Positions 32,355 through 41,590 of a stretch of 64,000 nt of DNA are shown here, piece after piece (the first letter of the stretch is position 1; each line of letters starts with the position of its first letter). The stretch covers positions 47,500 through 111,499 of the forward strand of contig NZ_RXHU01000042.1 in NCBI RefSeq assembly GCF_003955665.1, read 5' to 3'. This DNA is from Paenibacillus whitsoniae (lineage in GTDB: Bacteria > Bacillota > Bacilli > Paenibacillales > NBRC-103111). Made by a program: the position numbers and the translations under genes. A model generated the notes under the pieces. It did not search any database. It saw only the letters and a list, made by a program, of their open reading frames with translations, and was not told the origin of the DNA.

Positions 32355-33012
32355 AGCCGTACTCGCCTTCCACCCAGCGTACGATGTCGTCCAGGCCCGT
32401 ACCGCCCATCAAGTTGGAGAAAATGTACGGCCGTTCGCCGCGCATTTTCCGCGTATCTTCGTCCATCACTTCCAGACTTGCACCGACGTAAGGGGCAAGA
32501 TCGATTTTGTTAATAATCAGCATATCGGAACGCATAATGCCGGGACCGCCTTTGCGGGGGATTTTCTCCCCCTGCGCCACATCGATAATATAGATGAAGC
32601 GGTCCACCAGCTCGGGGCTGAACGCCGCCGCCAGATTATCCCCGCCGCTTTCAATAAAAATCATATCGAGATCGCCGAACCGGCTCTCGAGCTCCTCAAT
32701 CGCTTCGAAATTCATCGAAGCGTCCTCGCGGATCGCCGTGTGCGGGCAGCCCCCCGTCTCCACGCCGATGATTCGTTCCTCCGGCAGCGCCTCGGCATGA
32801 ATGAGAATACGGGCATCTTCCTTCGTATAAATGTCGTTCGTGATCACGGCGATGCTATAGCGCCCATGCAGCTCGCGTGCGAGGCGCTCGACCAGCTTTG
32901 TTTTGCCTGAGCCGACCGGCCCGCCAATGCCGATACGCAGCGGGCGGGTACGGTCCGTCTGCGGTTGTTCCCACGGTTCATGATGGTGATGATGACCATT
33001 TCCTTGACACAT
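32347..33012 (-). CDS. ureG: Urease accessory GTPase UreG
   Basis: A 221-residue SIMIBI-class GTPase that powers nickel insertion into urease. The P-loop GGPVGSGKT is at residues 30-38; the nickel-binding CPH motif is in [15 protein letters not shown]; the base-specificity motif is [11 protein letters not shown]. The N-terminus has a run of five histidines (7-11, [10 protein letters not shown]) which could hold nickel. That is notable because the cluster lacks ureE, the usual nickel metallochaperone. GAGGAGG precedes the ATG; 24 bp separate it from ureF. Confidence 0.95.
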   Translation of the reverse strand: MCQGNGHHHHHEPWEQPQTDRTRPLRIGIGGPVGSGKTKLVERLARELHGRYSIAVITNDIYTKEDARILIHAEALPEERIIGVETGGCPHTAIREDASMNFEAIEELESRFGDLDMIFIESGGDNLAAAFSPELVDRFIYIIDVAQGEKIPRKGGPGIMRSDMLIINKIDLAPYVGASLEVMDEDTRKMRGERPYIFSNLMGGTGLDDIVRWVEGEYGCA

Positions 33013-33036
33013 AGAGATTCCTCCTCAAATTTAGAT

Positions 33037-33786
33037 TCAGGACATGAACAAACGGGAATACAACGTTTCATGCTGCATCATAGCGAGATCGGCGGCCGGC
33101 GTATTCATATAAGCGTCTTCCGGCGCCAGGTGCGCAGCTTGCGCCCATGCCTCCGCCATTGCAGGAATCAGTCGAGCCAGCAGCACCTGTCCTTCCGTTT
33201 GACCGATGGACATCAGTCGAAGCGCGCTGTTGATGCAAGTGACCGTGCAGCTGTAAAGATAGCCTTCAGCCGCCTGAGCCAAAGGGATACCTAGCAAATA
33301 GGACATCCAGCCGTGCACGACCGGGTGGCTAAGGGTACAGCGGCCCTCGCGTGCGGCCTCCTCCAGCGGTTTCCAGCTCACATCTGGATGCATCGCCTTC
33401 GCCAATTGCAGAAGACGGCGACCCATCTTCTGCACCCCATTGCGCGCCTCGCGGCTAACTCTCGCAACATGCAGCATGTGATCGACATCCCACAGCGATT
33501 GCCAGGCCATCTGCGGCATGTACTGGTAAGCCGCTTTAATGACCATCGCGTCTCCGGTCGCCCAGCTTTGCAGCAGCATACCGCGAATATAAGCTTCAAG
33601 CTGCCCGAGCGACGTGATGCGTTCCTGCTGGACGAGCGTCTCCAGCCCAAAAGAGTGAGAGAACCCGCCGATCGGCAAGGCCGAGTCGAGCAGCTGTTGG
33701 TAAGCGAGCCAGTGAACACGCGGCCGCGGCTCGATACTCCCCGCTGTTGCTTGCTTAGGCTGCTCCGTCGCAGAACCGGGCGTCAT
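33037..33786 (-). CDS. ureF: Urease accessory protein UreF
   Basis: A 249-residue all-helical protein that bridges UreD and UreG and acts as a checkpoint for GTP hydrolysis during urease activation. The family signature LLDSALPIGGFSHSFGLETLV is near the N-terminus after a proline/glutamine-rich lead of about 30 residues; later YLLGIPLAQAAEGYLYSCTVTCINSALRL and GQTEGQVLL also fit. I start at ATG 33786, 16 bp after the ureC stop, with GAGGTGAGC just upstream; longer forms would run into ureC. Confidence 0.93.
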   Translation of the reverse strand: MTPGSATEQPKQATAGSIEPRPRVHWLAYQQLLDSALPIGGFSHSFGLETLVQQERITSLGQLEAYIRGMLLQSWATGDAMVIKAAYQYMPQMAWQSLWDVDHMLHVARVSREARNGVQKMGRRLLQLAKAMHPDVSWKPLEEAAREGRCTLSHPVVHGWMSYLLGIPLAQAAEGYLYSCTVTCINSALRLMSIGQTEGQVLLARLIPAMAEAWAQAAHLAPEDAYMNTPAADLAMMQHETLYSRLFMS

Positions 33787-33802
33787 CACGCTCACCTCGC
33801 CC

Positions 33803-35518
33803 TCAGAATAAGAAATACAGCTGCGCCATCGGCAGCTTCTCCGCCGGTTCGCACGTAATCGCGGTCCCATCGACCTTCACTTCATACGTCTCCGGGTTGA
33901 CCTCAATGGACGGCGTCTCGGCATTATGGATCATGTCCTCTTTGGAGACGCTGCGGCAACCTTTGACCGGCTCAACCCGCTTCTGGAGGCCGAGTCGCAC
34001 CGCGATGCCCGCCTCGTACGCCGCCTGCGAAACGAACGTCAGCGAGCTTTGCGTCAGCGATTTGCCGAAGGCGGCAAACATCGGCCTGCCGTATACCGGC
34101 TGCGGCGTCGGGATCGACGCGTTCGGATCGCCCATCTGGGCGTAGGCGATGCTGCCTCCTTTTAGCACGATTTCCGGCTTGACGCCAAAAAACATCGGGC
34201 TCCAGAGCACGAGATCCGCAAATTTACCCGGCTCGACGGAGCCGACCAGGTGCGAGATGCCGTGCGTGATCGCCGGGTTAATCGTATATTTCGCGATATA
34301 GCGCTTGATCCGAAAGTTATCATGCTCCGCGGTGTCCGGCGCCAGCGGGCCGCGCTGCTTTTTCATTTTATCCGCGGTCTGCCATGTCCGAATGATCACT
34401 TCCCCCACCCGGCCCATCGCCTGCGAATCCGAGGAAATCATCGAGAACACACCCATATCGTGCAAAATATCCTCCGCGGCGATCGTCTCCGGGCGGATCC
34501 TTGAGTCTGCAAAAGCAACGTCCTCCGGAATGCGGCTGTCGAGATGATGGCAGACCATCAGCATATCCAAGTGTTCCTCTATGGTATTAATGGTAAAAGG
34601 ACGTGTCGGATTCGTGGAAGATGGCAGCACATTGCGCTGCGACGCGGCGCGGATAATGTCGGGCGCATGCCCGCCCCCTGCCCCTTCCGTATGATAGGTA
34701 TGGATCGTACGTCCCTTAATCGCAGCGAGTGTGTCCTCCAAAAATCCCGCTTCATTTAATGTATCGGTATGAATGGCCACCTGCACATCGTAGAGGTCAG
34801 CTGCTTGCAGGCACATATCGATCGCCGCCGGTGTCGTCCCCCAGTCCTCGTGCAGCTTCAGCCCGATAGCCCCGGCCTCGATCTGCTCGGTCAGCGGTGT
34901 AAGAAACGAACTGTTCCCTTTACCCGTGAAGCCCAAGTTCATTGGGAACGCCTCCGCCGCCTCCAGCATGCGCTGCAGGTGCCACGCGCCGGGAGTGCAG
35001 GTCGTCGCGTTCGTCCCGGTCGCCGGCCCGGTTCCGCCGCCGATCATCGTCGTTACGCCTGAGGCCAGCGCCGTTTCAATCTGCTGCGGGCAGATGAAAT
35101 GAATGTGCGCGTCGATGCCGCCGGGGGTAACGATTTTGCCTTCTCCTGCGATAATTTCGGTGGAAGCCCCTACGATCAAATCCGGATGGACGCCGTCCAT
35201 GATGTCCGGATTGCCGGCTTTGCCGATGGCGACAATATGACCGTCGCGAATGCCGATGTCTCCTTTGACGATGCCCCAATGGTCGATAATGATCGCGTTC
35301 GTAATGAGCGTATCGAGCACGCCGTCCGCCCGGGTCGCGCCGGATGACTGCCCCATGCCGTCGCGAATGACTTTGCCTCCGCCGAATTTGCACTCGTCGC
35401 CGTATACCGTATAATCGCGCTCGATTTGCGCCCACAAATCGGTATCGGCGAGCCGCACGCTGTCTCCTGTGGTAGGACCGAACATCAATGCGTAGCTTTT
35501 GCGGTCAATCGAATTCAT
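33803..35518 (-). CDS. ureC: Urease alpha subunit UreC (catalytic)
   Basis: A 571-residue catalytic subunit that hydrolyses urea to ammonia and carbamate. All dinickel ligands are visible: His138 and His140 ([14 protein letters not shown]), carbamylated Lys221 (GLKLHEDWG), His250 (AIHTDTLNE) and His276 ([14 protein letters not shown]); the mobile-flap cysteine is Cys323 (MVCHHLD). Length is that of bacterial UreC. It overlaps the ureB 3' end by 14 bp. With UreA and UreB it forms the standard three-subunit bacterial urease. Confidence 0.97.
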   Translation of the reverse strand: MNSIDRKSYALMFGPTTGDSVRLADTDLWAQIERDYTVYGDECKFGGGKVIRDGMGQSSGATRADGVLDTLITNAIIIDHWGIVKGDIGIRDGHIVAIGKAGNPDIMDGVHPDLIVGASTEIIAGEGKIVTPGGIDAHIHFICPQQIETALASGVTTMIGGGTGPATGTNATTCTPGAWHLQRMLEAAEAFPMNLGFTGKGNSSFLTPLTEQIEAGAIGLKLHEDWGTTPAAIDMCLQAADLYDVQVAIHTDTLNEAGFLEDTLAAIKGRTIHTYHTEGAGGGHAPDIIRAASQRNVLPSSTNPTRPFTINTIEEHLDMLMVCHHLDSRIPEDVAFADSRIRPETIAAEDILHDMGVFSMISSDSQAMGRVGEVIIRTWQTADKMKKQRGPLAPDTAEHDNFRIKRYIAKYTINPAITHGISHLVGSVEPGKFADLVLWSPMFFGVKPEIVLKGGSIAYAQMGDPNASIPTPQPVYGRPMFAAFGKSLTQSSLTFVSQAAYEAGIAVRLGLQKRVEPVKGCRSVSKEDMIHNAETPSIEVNPETYEVKVDGTAITCEPAEKLPMAQLYFLF

Positions 35519-35882
35519 TCAGCTTTCCCTCCCATGCCTGCAAACGCTGCCTGATCTCGTCCGTCATGCGCTGATATCCCGCTGCTCCTTGGCTCAGCCC
35601 GTTCAAACCATAGGACAGCTTCGCACCGCCCAGCTCCACCAATGGAACCGGCTTCTGCTCGCCGGGTTCGAAGCGCACCGCCGTACCGGCTGGAATATTC
35701 AATCGCATGCCGAAGGCCGATTCTCGCTGAAAAGCCAGCGCCCGATTCACCTCAAAAAAATGAAAATGAGAACCTACCTGCACCGGCCGATCTCCCGTAT
35801 TTGTAACCATGATCTCGATCGTTTGCCGGCCTGCGTTGAGCGCAATCGTACCTTGCGCCGTACGGTATTCGCCTGGGATCAT
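35505..35882 (-). CDS. ureB: Urease beta subunit UreB
   Basis: A 125-residue structural subunit of urease. It begins [11 protein letters not shown] as usual and carries [26 protein letters not shown] sequence (here [20 protein letters not shown]) and [20 protein letters not shown] start at ATG 35882 because AGGAGG lies 6 bases upstream; an ATG at 35897 overlapping the ureA stop comes before that site. It overlaps ureC by 14 bp. Confidence 0.95.
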   Translation of the reverse strand: MIPGEYRTAQGTIALNAGRQTIEIMVTNTGDRPVQVGSHFHFFEVNRALAFQRESAFGMRLNIPAGTAVRFEPGEQKPVPLVELGGAKLSYGLNGLSQGAAGYQRMTDEIRQRLQAWEGKLNEFD

Positions 35883-35896
35883 CGCGCCCCTCCTCA

Positions 35897-36199
35897 TTAT
35901 GTTATTGGCTCATGCACAGTAACGAGCTTGGTGCCGTCGGGAAACGTCGCCTCGACCTGCACCTCGTGAATCATCTCCGGCACGCCTTCCATCACTTGGT
36001 CACGGCGCAGGATCGTCGTTCCGAACGCCATGAGCTGTGCCACCGTCAACCCGTCGCGTGCGCCCTCCATAATCTCCGACGTCAGGATAGCTATACTTTC
36101 GGGATAATTCAATTTCACGCCTCTCGCCAGCCTTCGCCGCGCCAGGTCTGCCGCTACGGTGATGAGCAGCTTCTCCTTTTCCCGCTCCGTTAAATGCAC
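35897..36199 (-). CDS. ureA: Urease gamma subunit UreA
   Basis: A 100-residue structural subunit: [20 protein letters not shown] at the start, [24 protein letters not shown], then [21 protein letters not shown] at the end. The start is GTG 36199, which gives the canonical length and follows GAGGTGAGC; an upstream in-frame ATG at 36298 would lie above the promoter. It is first in ureABCFGD. The promoter (36245-36273) and GlnR/TnrA-type box (36281-36297) lie directly upstream. Confidence 0.95.
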   Translation of the reverse strand: MHLTEREKEKLLITVAADLARRRLARGVKLNYPESIAILTSEIMEGARDGLTVAQLMAFGTTILRRDQVMEGVPEMIHEVQVEATFPDGTKLVTVHEPIT

Positions 36200-36244
36200 A
36201 CGCTCACCTCTTCCAAAAGCGAATATTGGAAATACTTTACACCC

Positions 36245-36273
36245 ATTATATTCGTGTATTGGCGATCTGTAAA
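36245..36273 (-). promoter_or_regulatory. Promoter of the urease operon
   Basis: Minus strand: -35 TTTACA (36268-36273), 17-bp spacer, perfect -10 TATAAT (36245-36250), 45 bases before the ureA GTG. Confidence 0.8.
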
Positions 36274-36280
36274 TCATGTA

Positions 36281-36297
36281 TGTCATATTTAGTGACA
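36281..36297 (-). promoter_or_regulatory. GlnR/TnrA-type box upstream of ureA
   Basis: TGTCATATTTAGTGACA fits the GlnR/TnrA consensus TGTNA-N7-TNACA at every defined position. Its centre is about 51 bp upstream of the predicted ureA transcription start, the usual place for TnrA-type activation. Confidence 0.82.
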
Positions 36298-36395
36298 TAA
36301 AACCATTTAAAATTTAAATAACAAACGCGTTTTCATGAAATTTTCACAAAGTTTTCATTGTGTTTTGTTGTTTTTACCAAAATAAATCCAGTTTA

Positions 36396-36412
36396 TGTTA
36401 TCTATATTGACA
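36396..36412 (+). promoter_or_regulatory. GlnR/TnrA-type box overlapping the urtA -35
   Basis: TGTTATCTATATTGACA fits TGTNA-N7-TNACA completely. Its right half is also the TTGACA -35 hexamer of urtA, so protein bound here would cover the promoter, as GlnR-type repression requires. Confidence 0.78.
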
Positions 36413-36436
36413 CCAACTTGTTCACCCCTTTATGAT
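36407..36436 (+). promoter_or_regulatory. Promoter of the urea transporter operon
   Basis: Perfect -35 TTGACA (36407-36412), 18-bp spacer, -10 TATGAT (36431-36436), 47 bases before the urtA ATG. Confidence 0.78.
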
Positions 36437-36482
36437 TAGCCGTGTAATCCAAAACTTGTCAGAGAATGGGAGTGGGACGTGA

Positions 36483-37754
36483 ATGAGAGAGAGAAGCAAC
36501 AAAAGGAAGATGATGTTTGCATTAAGTCTGGCCGCAACAATGATGGTAAGCGCAGCTTGTGCCAAAACGGAAACGACCACATCCACGACTACAGCACCTA
36601 CGACGACAACAGCAGCTGCCGGAACGAAGGCAGGGGATGACACGGTACCTGTGGGCATTCTGCACTCCCTTACCGGTACGATGTCCATCAGCGAAGTATC
36701 CGTTCGTGATGCCGAGCTCATGGCCATTGATGAGATCAACGCAGCAGGGGGACTCTTAGGCAAGAAAATCAAACCTATCATTGAAGATGGGGCATCAGAT
36801 TGGCCGACCTTTGCGGAAAAGACAAAGAAACTCCTGCAAAAGGACAGCGTCGTCACGATCTTCGGCTGCTGGACGTCGGCCAGCCGCAAAGCCGTCCTGC
36901 CAGTCGTCGAGCAGAACAAAGGCTTGCTCTGGTATCCGGTTCAGTATGAAGGCGTGGAATCCTCTCCGAACATTTTCTACATCGGCGCAACCACGAACCA
37001 GCAAATCATCCCCGCAGTAACCTGGCTCCTCCAAAACAAAGGGAAAAAGTTCTTTCTCCTCGGTTCCGACTACGTTTTCCCAAGAACGGCGAACAAAATC
37101 ATTAAAGAGCAGTTGAAGGCGGACGGCGGTACACTCGTTGCCGAAGAATACACTCCGCTCGGCCACACGGACTACAACACAATCATTTCTAAAATTAAAA
37201 AAGAAAAACCTGACGTAGTGTTCAATACGCTTAACGGGGACAGTAACGTCGCCTTCTTCAAACAATTGAAGGATGCCGGCATTACAGCGAAGGACTTGAC
37301 AACCATGTCTGTCAGTATCGCCGAGGAAGAAGTTCGCGGCATCGGCGCTTCCGTGCTCGACGGCCACTATACCGCTTGGAATTACTATCAAACGACGGAT
37401 ATTCCGGAGAACAAGAAATTCGTCGAGGCCTACAAAGCCAAATACGGCAAAGACCGAGTGACGGACGACCCGATTGAAGCCGGCTACACGGCTGTATATC
37501 TGTGGGCGGAAGCCGTGAAGAAGGCAGGCTCCTTCGATGTCGACAAAGTGAAGGAAGCGGCCAAAGGCATTTCCTTCAACTCCCCGGAGGGCAAAGTGAC
37601 GATTGACGGCGACAATCAGCATATTTTCAAAACCGCTCGAATCGGCCAAATTAGCGCAGACGGTCAAATCAAGGAAGTATGGAACTCCGGCCAGGCGCTC
37701 AAACCGGATCCATTCCTCAAAACGTACCCGTGGGGCACGGCAGTTACGAAATAA
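36483..37754 (+). CDS. urtA: Urea ABC transporter substrate-binding lipoprotein UrtA
   Basis: A 423-residue extracytoplasmic urea-binding protein of the branched-chain amino acid receptor type. The signal peptide ends in a lipobox (VSAAC, Cys26) followed by a Thr-rich tether ([17 protein letters not shown]). The mature domain has [50 protein letters not shown] and [11 protein letters not shown], all typical of UrtA. It leads urtABCDE, is divergent from the urease operon, and is followed by a terminator-like hairpin that may reduce expression of the downstream membrane genes relative to the receptor. Confidence 0.95.
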   Translation: MRERSNKRKMMFALSLAATMMVSAACAKTETTTSTTTAPTTTTAAAGTKAGDDTVPVGILHSLTGTMSISEVSVRDAELMAIDEINAAGGLLGKKIKPIIEDGASDWPTFAEKTKKLLQKDSVVTIFGCWTSASRKAVLPVVEQNKGLLWYPVQYEGVESSPNIFYIGATTNQQIIPAVTWLLQNKGKKFFLLGSDYVFPRTANKIIKEQLKADGGTLVAEEYTPLGHTDYNTIISKIKKEKPDVVFNTLNGDSNVAFFKQLKDAGITAKDLTTMSVSIAEEEVRGIGASVLDGHYTAWNYYQTTDIPENKKFVEAYKAKYGKDRVTDDPIEAGYTAVYLWAEAVKKAGSFDVDKVKEAAKGISFNSPEGKVTIDGDNQHIFKTARIGQISADGQIKEVWNSGQALKPDPFLKTYPWGTAVTK

Positions 37755-37779
37755 GCCGAATGTCCACAGGCGAATCTGC

Positions 37780-37809
37780 CAGGACTGCTGACCAGCAGTC
37801 CTGATTTTT
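37780..37809 (+). terminator. Intercistronic terminator after urtA
   Basis: CAGGACTGCT and AGCAGTCCTG pair perfectly (10 bp, 4-base loop), then A-TTTTT. It lies between urtA and urtB, which share direction and function, so it probably acts as a partial terminator. Confidence 0.85.
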
Positions 37810-37887
37810 CATCGCGCCTTTCGCACAAGTTTGCGCATCCGATGCCAGTTTTTTCTGGCGAAAAAACTTTTAGGAGGGCCCCCCTCT

Positions 37888-38793
37888 ATGAGCCTTTTGC
37901 TTCTTCAAGTGTTCAATGGACTCAGTCTCAGCTCTATCCTGCTGCTCATCGCGATCGGTCTCGCCATTACGTTCGGCCTTATGAATGTGATGAACATGGC
38001 CCATGGCGAGTTTATTATGATCGGGGCTTACATGGCTTATCTCGTGCAAAATGCCTTTCAAAAGCTTCTGCCTGCCTCCGCTTTCGGCTGGTATTTCGTC
38101 GTCTCGCTGGGTGTCGCGTTCGTCGTTTCCTTCACCATCGGCTGGCTGCTGGAAGCGCTGCTCATCCGATTCCTGTACGGCAGGCCGCTGGATAGCCTGC
38201 TGGCGACGTGGGGCGTGAGCCTCGTGCTGCAGCAGCTCGCACGCTCCATCTTCGGTGCGCCGAACGTTGCCGTGAAGGCACCTGGCTGGCTGGAAGGCGG
38301 TCTGCACGTGACCGCCGATCTTATTCTCCCTTACAAGCGGCTGTTCATTATCGCGCTTGTGGCGCTTTGCATCCTGATCATCTACGTGTATCTGTATCAC
38401 ACGGCCGGCGGCAGACGGATGCGCGCCGTCATGCAAAACCGCCAAATGGCGGCGTGTCTCGGCATCTCGACGCGCCGGGTCGATGCGCAGTCGTTCGCTT
38501 TTGGCTCGGCGATGGCCGGCATTGCCGGCTGTGCCCTGTCGCTGCTCGGACCCATCGGACCGACGATCGGCACCTACTATATCGTCGACGCGTTCATGGT
38601 CGTCGTGCTCGGCGGCATCGGCAAGCTGATCGGCACGGTCGCCGGTGCGCTCGGTATCGGCGTATTCAATACCGCGTTGGAATACTCGACGAGCGCGACG
38701 CTCGGGAAGGTGCTCGTCTTTACGCTCATCATCGCGTTCCTGCAATGGAAGCCGATGGGACTCGTGACGATGCGCTCGCGCTCCCTCGATTAA
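37888..38793 (+). CDS. urtB: Urea ABC transporter permease UrtB
   Basis: A 301-residue permease of the LivH type with eight or nine helices. FGLMNVMNMAHGEFIMIGAYMAYL near the N-terminus is the family signature, and the ABC-contacting stretch MRAVMQNRQMAACLGISTRRVDA is central; GGIGKLIGTVAGALGIG follows. ATG 37888 follows AGGAGG by 10 bases. The ribosome site lies in a possible hairpin (GAGGG 37874-37878 with CCCTC 37882-37886), which would limit translation. Confidence 0.93.
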   Translation: MSLLLLQVFNGLSLSSILLLIAIGLAITFGLMNVMNMAHGEFIMIGAYMAYLVQNAFQKLLPASAFGWYFVVSLGVAFVVSFTIGWLLEALLIRFLYGRPLDSLLATWGVSLVLQQLARSIFGAPNVAVKAPGWLEGGLHVTADLILPYKRLFIIALVALCILIIYVYLYHTAGGRRMRAVMQNRQMAACLGISTRRVDAQSFAFGSAMAGIAGCALSLLGPIGPTIGTYYIVDAFMVVVLGGIGKLIGTVAGALGIGVFNTALEYSTSATLGKVLVFTLIIAFLQWKPMGLVTMRSRSLD

Positions 38794-38828
38794 CCTTCGA
38801 CCTTACGACGAAAGGGTGTGCCGCAGCT

Positions 38829-39944
38829 ATGCTGCTTTCCGGTCAATCCAAGCTCAAGCTTACGATGTACAGTGTCTGTCTCCTTCTGCTTGCTCTTGCC
38901 CCGCTCCTGCTGTCCGATTTTCGGATGTCGCTGCTCGGCAAGTTTCTGGCGTATGCCATTATTGCCATCGGCATCGACCTGATCTGGGGCTTTACCGGCA
39001 TTTTGAGCCTCGGGCACGGCGTCTTCTTCGGCCTCGGCGCTTACTGCATGGCGATGCATCTCAAGCTCGCTTCCACTCCGCAAGGGCTGCCGGACTTTAT
39101 GTCCTGGAGCGGCGTCGAAAGCCTGCCTTGGTTCTGGGCCCCGTTCCACAGCGCCATCGCCGCCTTCCTGCTTGCGCTGCTCGTACCGATGGCCGTCGCC
39201 TTCGTGCTCGGCTACTTTACGTTTCGCAACCGGATCAAGGGCGCGTTCTTCTCGATATTATCGCAGGCGCTCGTCATTATTACCGTCACCTTGTTCGTCG
39301 GCCAGCAGGGTTATACCGGCGGCACGAACGGATTGACGAATTTCACCACCTTCCTCGGCTTCAATCTGCAAGCCCCATCGACGAAGCTCGTTTTCTTCTA
39401 TCTTACCTTGGGCGTTGTAGCCGCTGTCCTGCTGCTCAGCTCCTTCCTCGTGACCAGCCGCCTCGGGAACATCCTGACGGCCATTCGCGACGGCGAGAAC
39501 CGGGTTCGCTTCATCGGTTACAACCCGGTGACGTTCAAAGTGTTCATCTACTGCGTTTCCGCAGGGCTGGCTGGTCTTGCCGGGGTGTTGTTCGTCCTCC
39601 AGGAAGGTATTATTTCCCCCGCGCAAATGGGCATCGTCCCCTCTATTGAGATGGTGCTGTGGGTCGCGATCGGCGGCCGCTCCACCATCGGCGGCGCTGT
39701 GCTTGGCGCCCTGCTCACCAATGCCGCCAAAACGACCTTCAGCGAAGCGTATCCCGACTGGTGGCCGATCATGATGGGCCTCATGTTCATCATCGTCGTA
39801 CTGTTTCTGCCCAAAGGCATTATCGGCACGCTAACGCACTATGTTCAGCTTATGAAAACCGAAAGGAGAACATCCCATGCTAGGACAATTAGTGGAACCC
39901 CACAGACAAACCGACGAGAAAATTCTGAGCGTCAAAGGGCTTGA
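38829..39944 (+). CDS. urtC: Urea ABC transporter permease UrtC
   Basis: A 371-residue permease of the LivM type. Visible: GIDLIWGFTGILSLGHGVFFGLGAYCMAMHL-type N-terminal block, GYTGGTNGLTNF, then the coupling region ILTAIRDGENRVRFIGYNPVTFKVFIY and GPS-like IVPSIEMVLWVAIGGRSTIGGAVLGA. Start ATG 38829 is 35 bp after urtB, with AAAGGG 12 bases upstream. The 3' end overlaps urtD by 68 bp, giving a hydrophilic tail (after LMKTERRTSHARTISG) with no counterpart I know in other UrtC proteins. Confidence 0.92.
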   Translation: MLLSGQSKLKLTMYSVCLLLLALAPLLLSDFRMSLLGKFLAYAIIAIGIDLIWGFTGILSLGHGVFFGLGAYCMAMHLKLASTPQGLPDFMSWSGVESLPWFWAPFHSAIAAFLLALLVPMAVAFVLGYFTFRNRIKGAFFSILSQALVIITVTLFVGQQGYTGGTNGLTNFTTFLGFNLQAPSTKLVFFYLTLGVVAAVLLLSSFLVTSRLGNILTAIRDGENRVRFIGYNPVTFKVFIYCVSAGLAGLAGVLFVLQEGIISPAQMGIVPSIEMVLWVAIGGRSTIGGAVLGALLTNAAKTTFSEAYPDWWPIMMGLMFIIVVLFLPKGIIGTLTHYVQLMKTERRTSHARTISGTPQTNRRENSERQRA

Positions 39945-40668
39945 GGTGAGCTTCGACGGTTTCAAAGCATTGCGCAATCTGGACTTTTCTCTCGACTACG
40001 GGGAGCTTCGCTTCCTCATCGGCCCAAACGGCGCAGGCAAAACAACCTTGCTCGATGTCATCTGCGGCAAAGTCAAACCCTCTGGCGGTCAGGTCTTGTT
40101 CAAGGATCACATCGACCTCAGCAAACATCAAGAGCATCAAATCGCCCAACTGGGCATCGGGCGCAAATTCCAGACCCCGACCGTCTTCTCTACGCTCACG
40201 GTGTTCGAGAATCTCGCGCTGTCCATGAAGCAGCAGCGCGGGCTGCTCAGCGCGCTCTGGGCGAAAACGACGAGCGAGCAGCGCGAGCGGCTGCACCTGC
40301 GGCTCAGCATGATTGGTCTCGCCGATAAGGCGAACGAACGCGCCGGGTCGCTCTCGCATGGCGAGAAGCAGTGGCTCGAGATCGGGATGCTCCTGATGCA
40401 GGAGGCCGATCTGCTGCTGCTCGACGAGCCGGCCGCAGGCATGACCGACAGCGAGACGGAGAAAACCGGCGAGCTGCTGCACAGCATTGCGGCGCAGCAA
40501 ACCGTTATCGTCGTGGAGCATGATATGGAGTTCGTCCGCCGATACGCCCGGACAGTGACGGTTCTCCACGAGGGGACTGTCCTCCGGGAAGGGACAATGC
40601 AGGACATTCAGCAGGATGACAAGGTCGCGGAAGTGTATCTCGGAAGGAGAGTCGAGCGCGGTGCTTAA
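39877..40668 (+). CDS. urtD: Urea ABC transporter ATPase UrtD
   Basis: A 263-residue ATPase of the LivG type. Walker A is GPNGAGKTT, the Q-loop region IGRKFQTPTVFSTLTVFENLALS, the signature LSHGEKQWLEIG (a known UrtD/LivG variant), Walker B LLLLDEPAAGM, and the switch histidine EHDMEFV. The ATG follows AAAGGAG by 8 bases but lies 68 bp inside the end of urtC; no other start fits the N-terminus as well. It overlaps urtE by 8 bp. Confidence 0.94.
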   Translation: MLGQLVEPHRQTDEKILSVKGLEVSFDGFKALRNLDFSLDYGELRFLIGPNGAGKTTLLDVICGKVKPSGGQVLFKDHIDLSKHQEHQIAQLGIGRKFQTPTVFSTLTVFENLALSMKQQRGLLSALWAKTTSEQRERLHLRLSMIGLADKANERAGSLSHGEKQWLEIGMLLMQEADLLLLDEPAAGMTDSETEKTGELLHSIAAQQTVIVVEHDMEFVRRYARTVTVLHEGTVLREGTMQDIQQDDKVAEVYLGRRVERGA

Positions 40669-41356
40669 ATTGCAAGGAATAGAAGCCGGATATGGCGAAA
40701 GCATGGTTGTGCGCAGCGTGAACCTGGAGGTGAAGCCTGGGCAGATCGTCTGCCTGATGGGCCGCAACGGCGTCGGCAAGTCTACCCTGATGAAGACGAT
40801 CATGGGTCTGATCAAACCGCGTGCCGGCACCCTTCATTACGAGGGGCGGGAGTTAACTCACGCAAGCCCTGAACGGCGAGCCCACGCCGGCATCGGCTAC
40901 GTTCCTCAAGGCCGCGAGATTTTCCAACAGCTCACGGTGGAGGAAAACCTGCTGCTTGGTCTCGAGGCGGCGGCTGACCGCCGCAAGAAGCTGCCAGAAT
41001 CGCTCTTCGAGACGTTTCCGGTGCTGCGCCAGATGCTAAGCCGCAAGGGCGGTGATCTAAGCGGCGGGCAGCAGCAGCAGCTTGCCATTGCACGAGCGAT
41101 GGCCGCCGGACCGAAGCTGCTCCTGCTCGACGAGCCGATGGAAGGCATTCAGCCCTCCATCGTCATGGAGATCGAAGCCATCATCGAATCGATCAAGAGG
41201 GATCGGGAAATCGCCGTTCTGCTCGTCGAGCAGAGCCTGGAATTTGCCACCAGCATCGCGGATCACTACTACGTGCTGGACCGCGGCACGATCGCCGCTT
41301 CGGGCGGTGCGGAGCATTTGAGCGAGGAGCTTGTGCGGAAGCACCTCACCGTATGA
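40661..41356 (+). CDS. urtE: Urea ABC transporter ATPase UrtE
   Basis: A 231-residue ATPase of the LivF type. Walker A is GRNGVGKST, GYVPQGREIFQQLTVEENL is the family Q-loop region, the signature is LSGGQQQQLAIARA, and Walker B LLLLDEPMEGIQPSIV; the switch region is VEQSLEFA. The start is GTG 40661, 11 bases after AAGGAG and 8 bp inside urtD, which suggests coupled translation. It ends the urtABCDE operon, before a strong terminator. Confidence 0.94.
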   Translation: MLKLQGIEAGYGESMVVRSVNLEVKPGQIVCLMGRNGVGKSTLMKTIMGLIKPRAGTLHYEGRELTHASPERRAHAGIGYVPQGREIFQQLTVEENLLLGLEAAADRRKKLPESLFETFPVLRQMLSRKGGDLSGGQQQQLAIARAMAAGPKLLLLDEPMEGIQPSIVMEIEAIIESIKRDREIAVLLVEQSLEFATSIADHYYVLDRGTIAASGGAEHLSEELVRKHLTV

Positions 41357-41387
41357 TTTTCAGCCATTTGGTACATCCTAACAAAAG

Positions 41388-41443
41388 AAGCTGGCCCGCT
41401 TGACCTGCACCTGCAGAAGTCAAGTACCGCCCAGCTTTTTTTT
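41388..41443 (+). terminator. Terminator of the urt operon
   Basis: AAGCTGG (41388-41394) pairs with CCAGCTT (41431-41437), with an inner stem TTGAC/GTCAA, followed by a run of eight Ts. Confidence 0.88.
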
Positions 41444-41590
41444 CATGAAAGCAGCTTAATCGTCCGACGTTTAATTAAGTAAAACTGGACGGCACAAATT
41501 GGATAATGATAACATTGTTTGTGATAGGATCGATTATGGCGAACGGCATATCGAGCACCTAGCCTTTTATCACAAAGGAGAGGAACGTTT

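Noticed and set aside
36200..36298. Longer UreA starting at the upstream ATG (36298)
   Set aside because: It would place the start above the ureA promoter and lacks a ribosome site; the GTG at 36199 gives the canonical protein.
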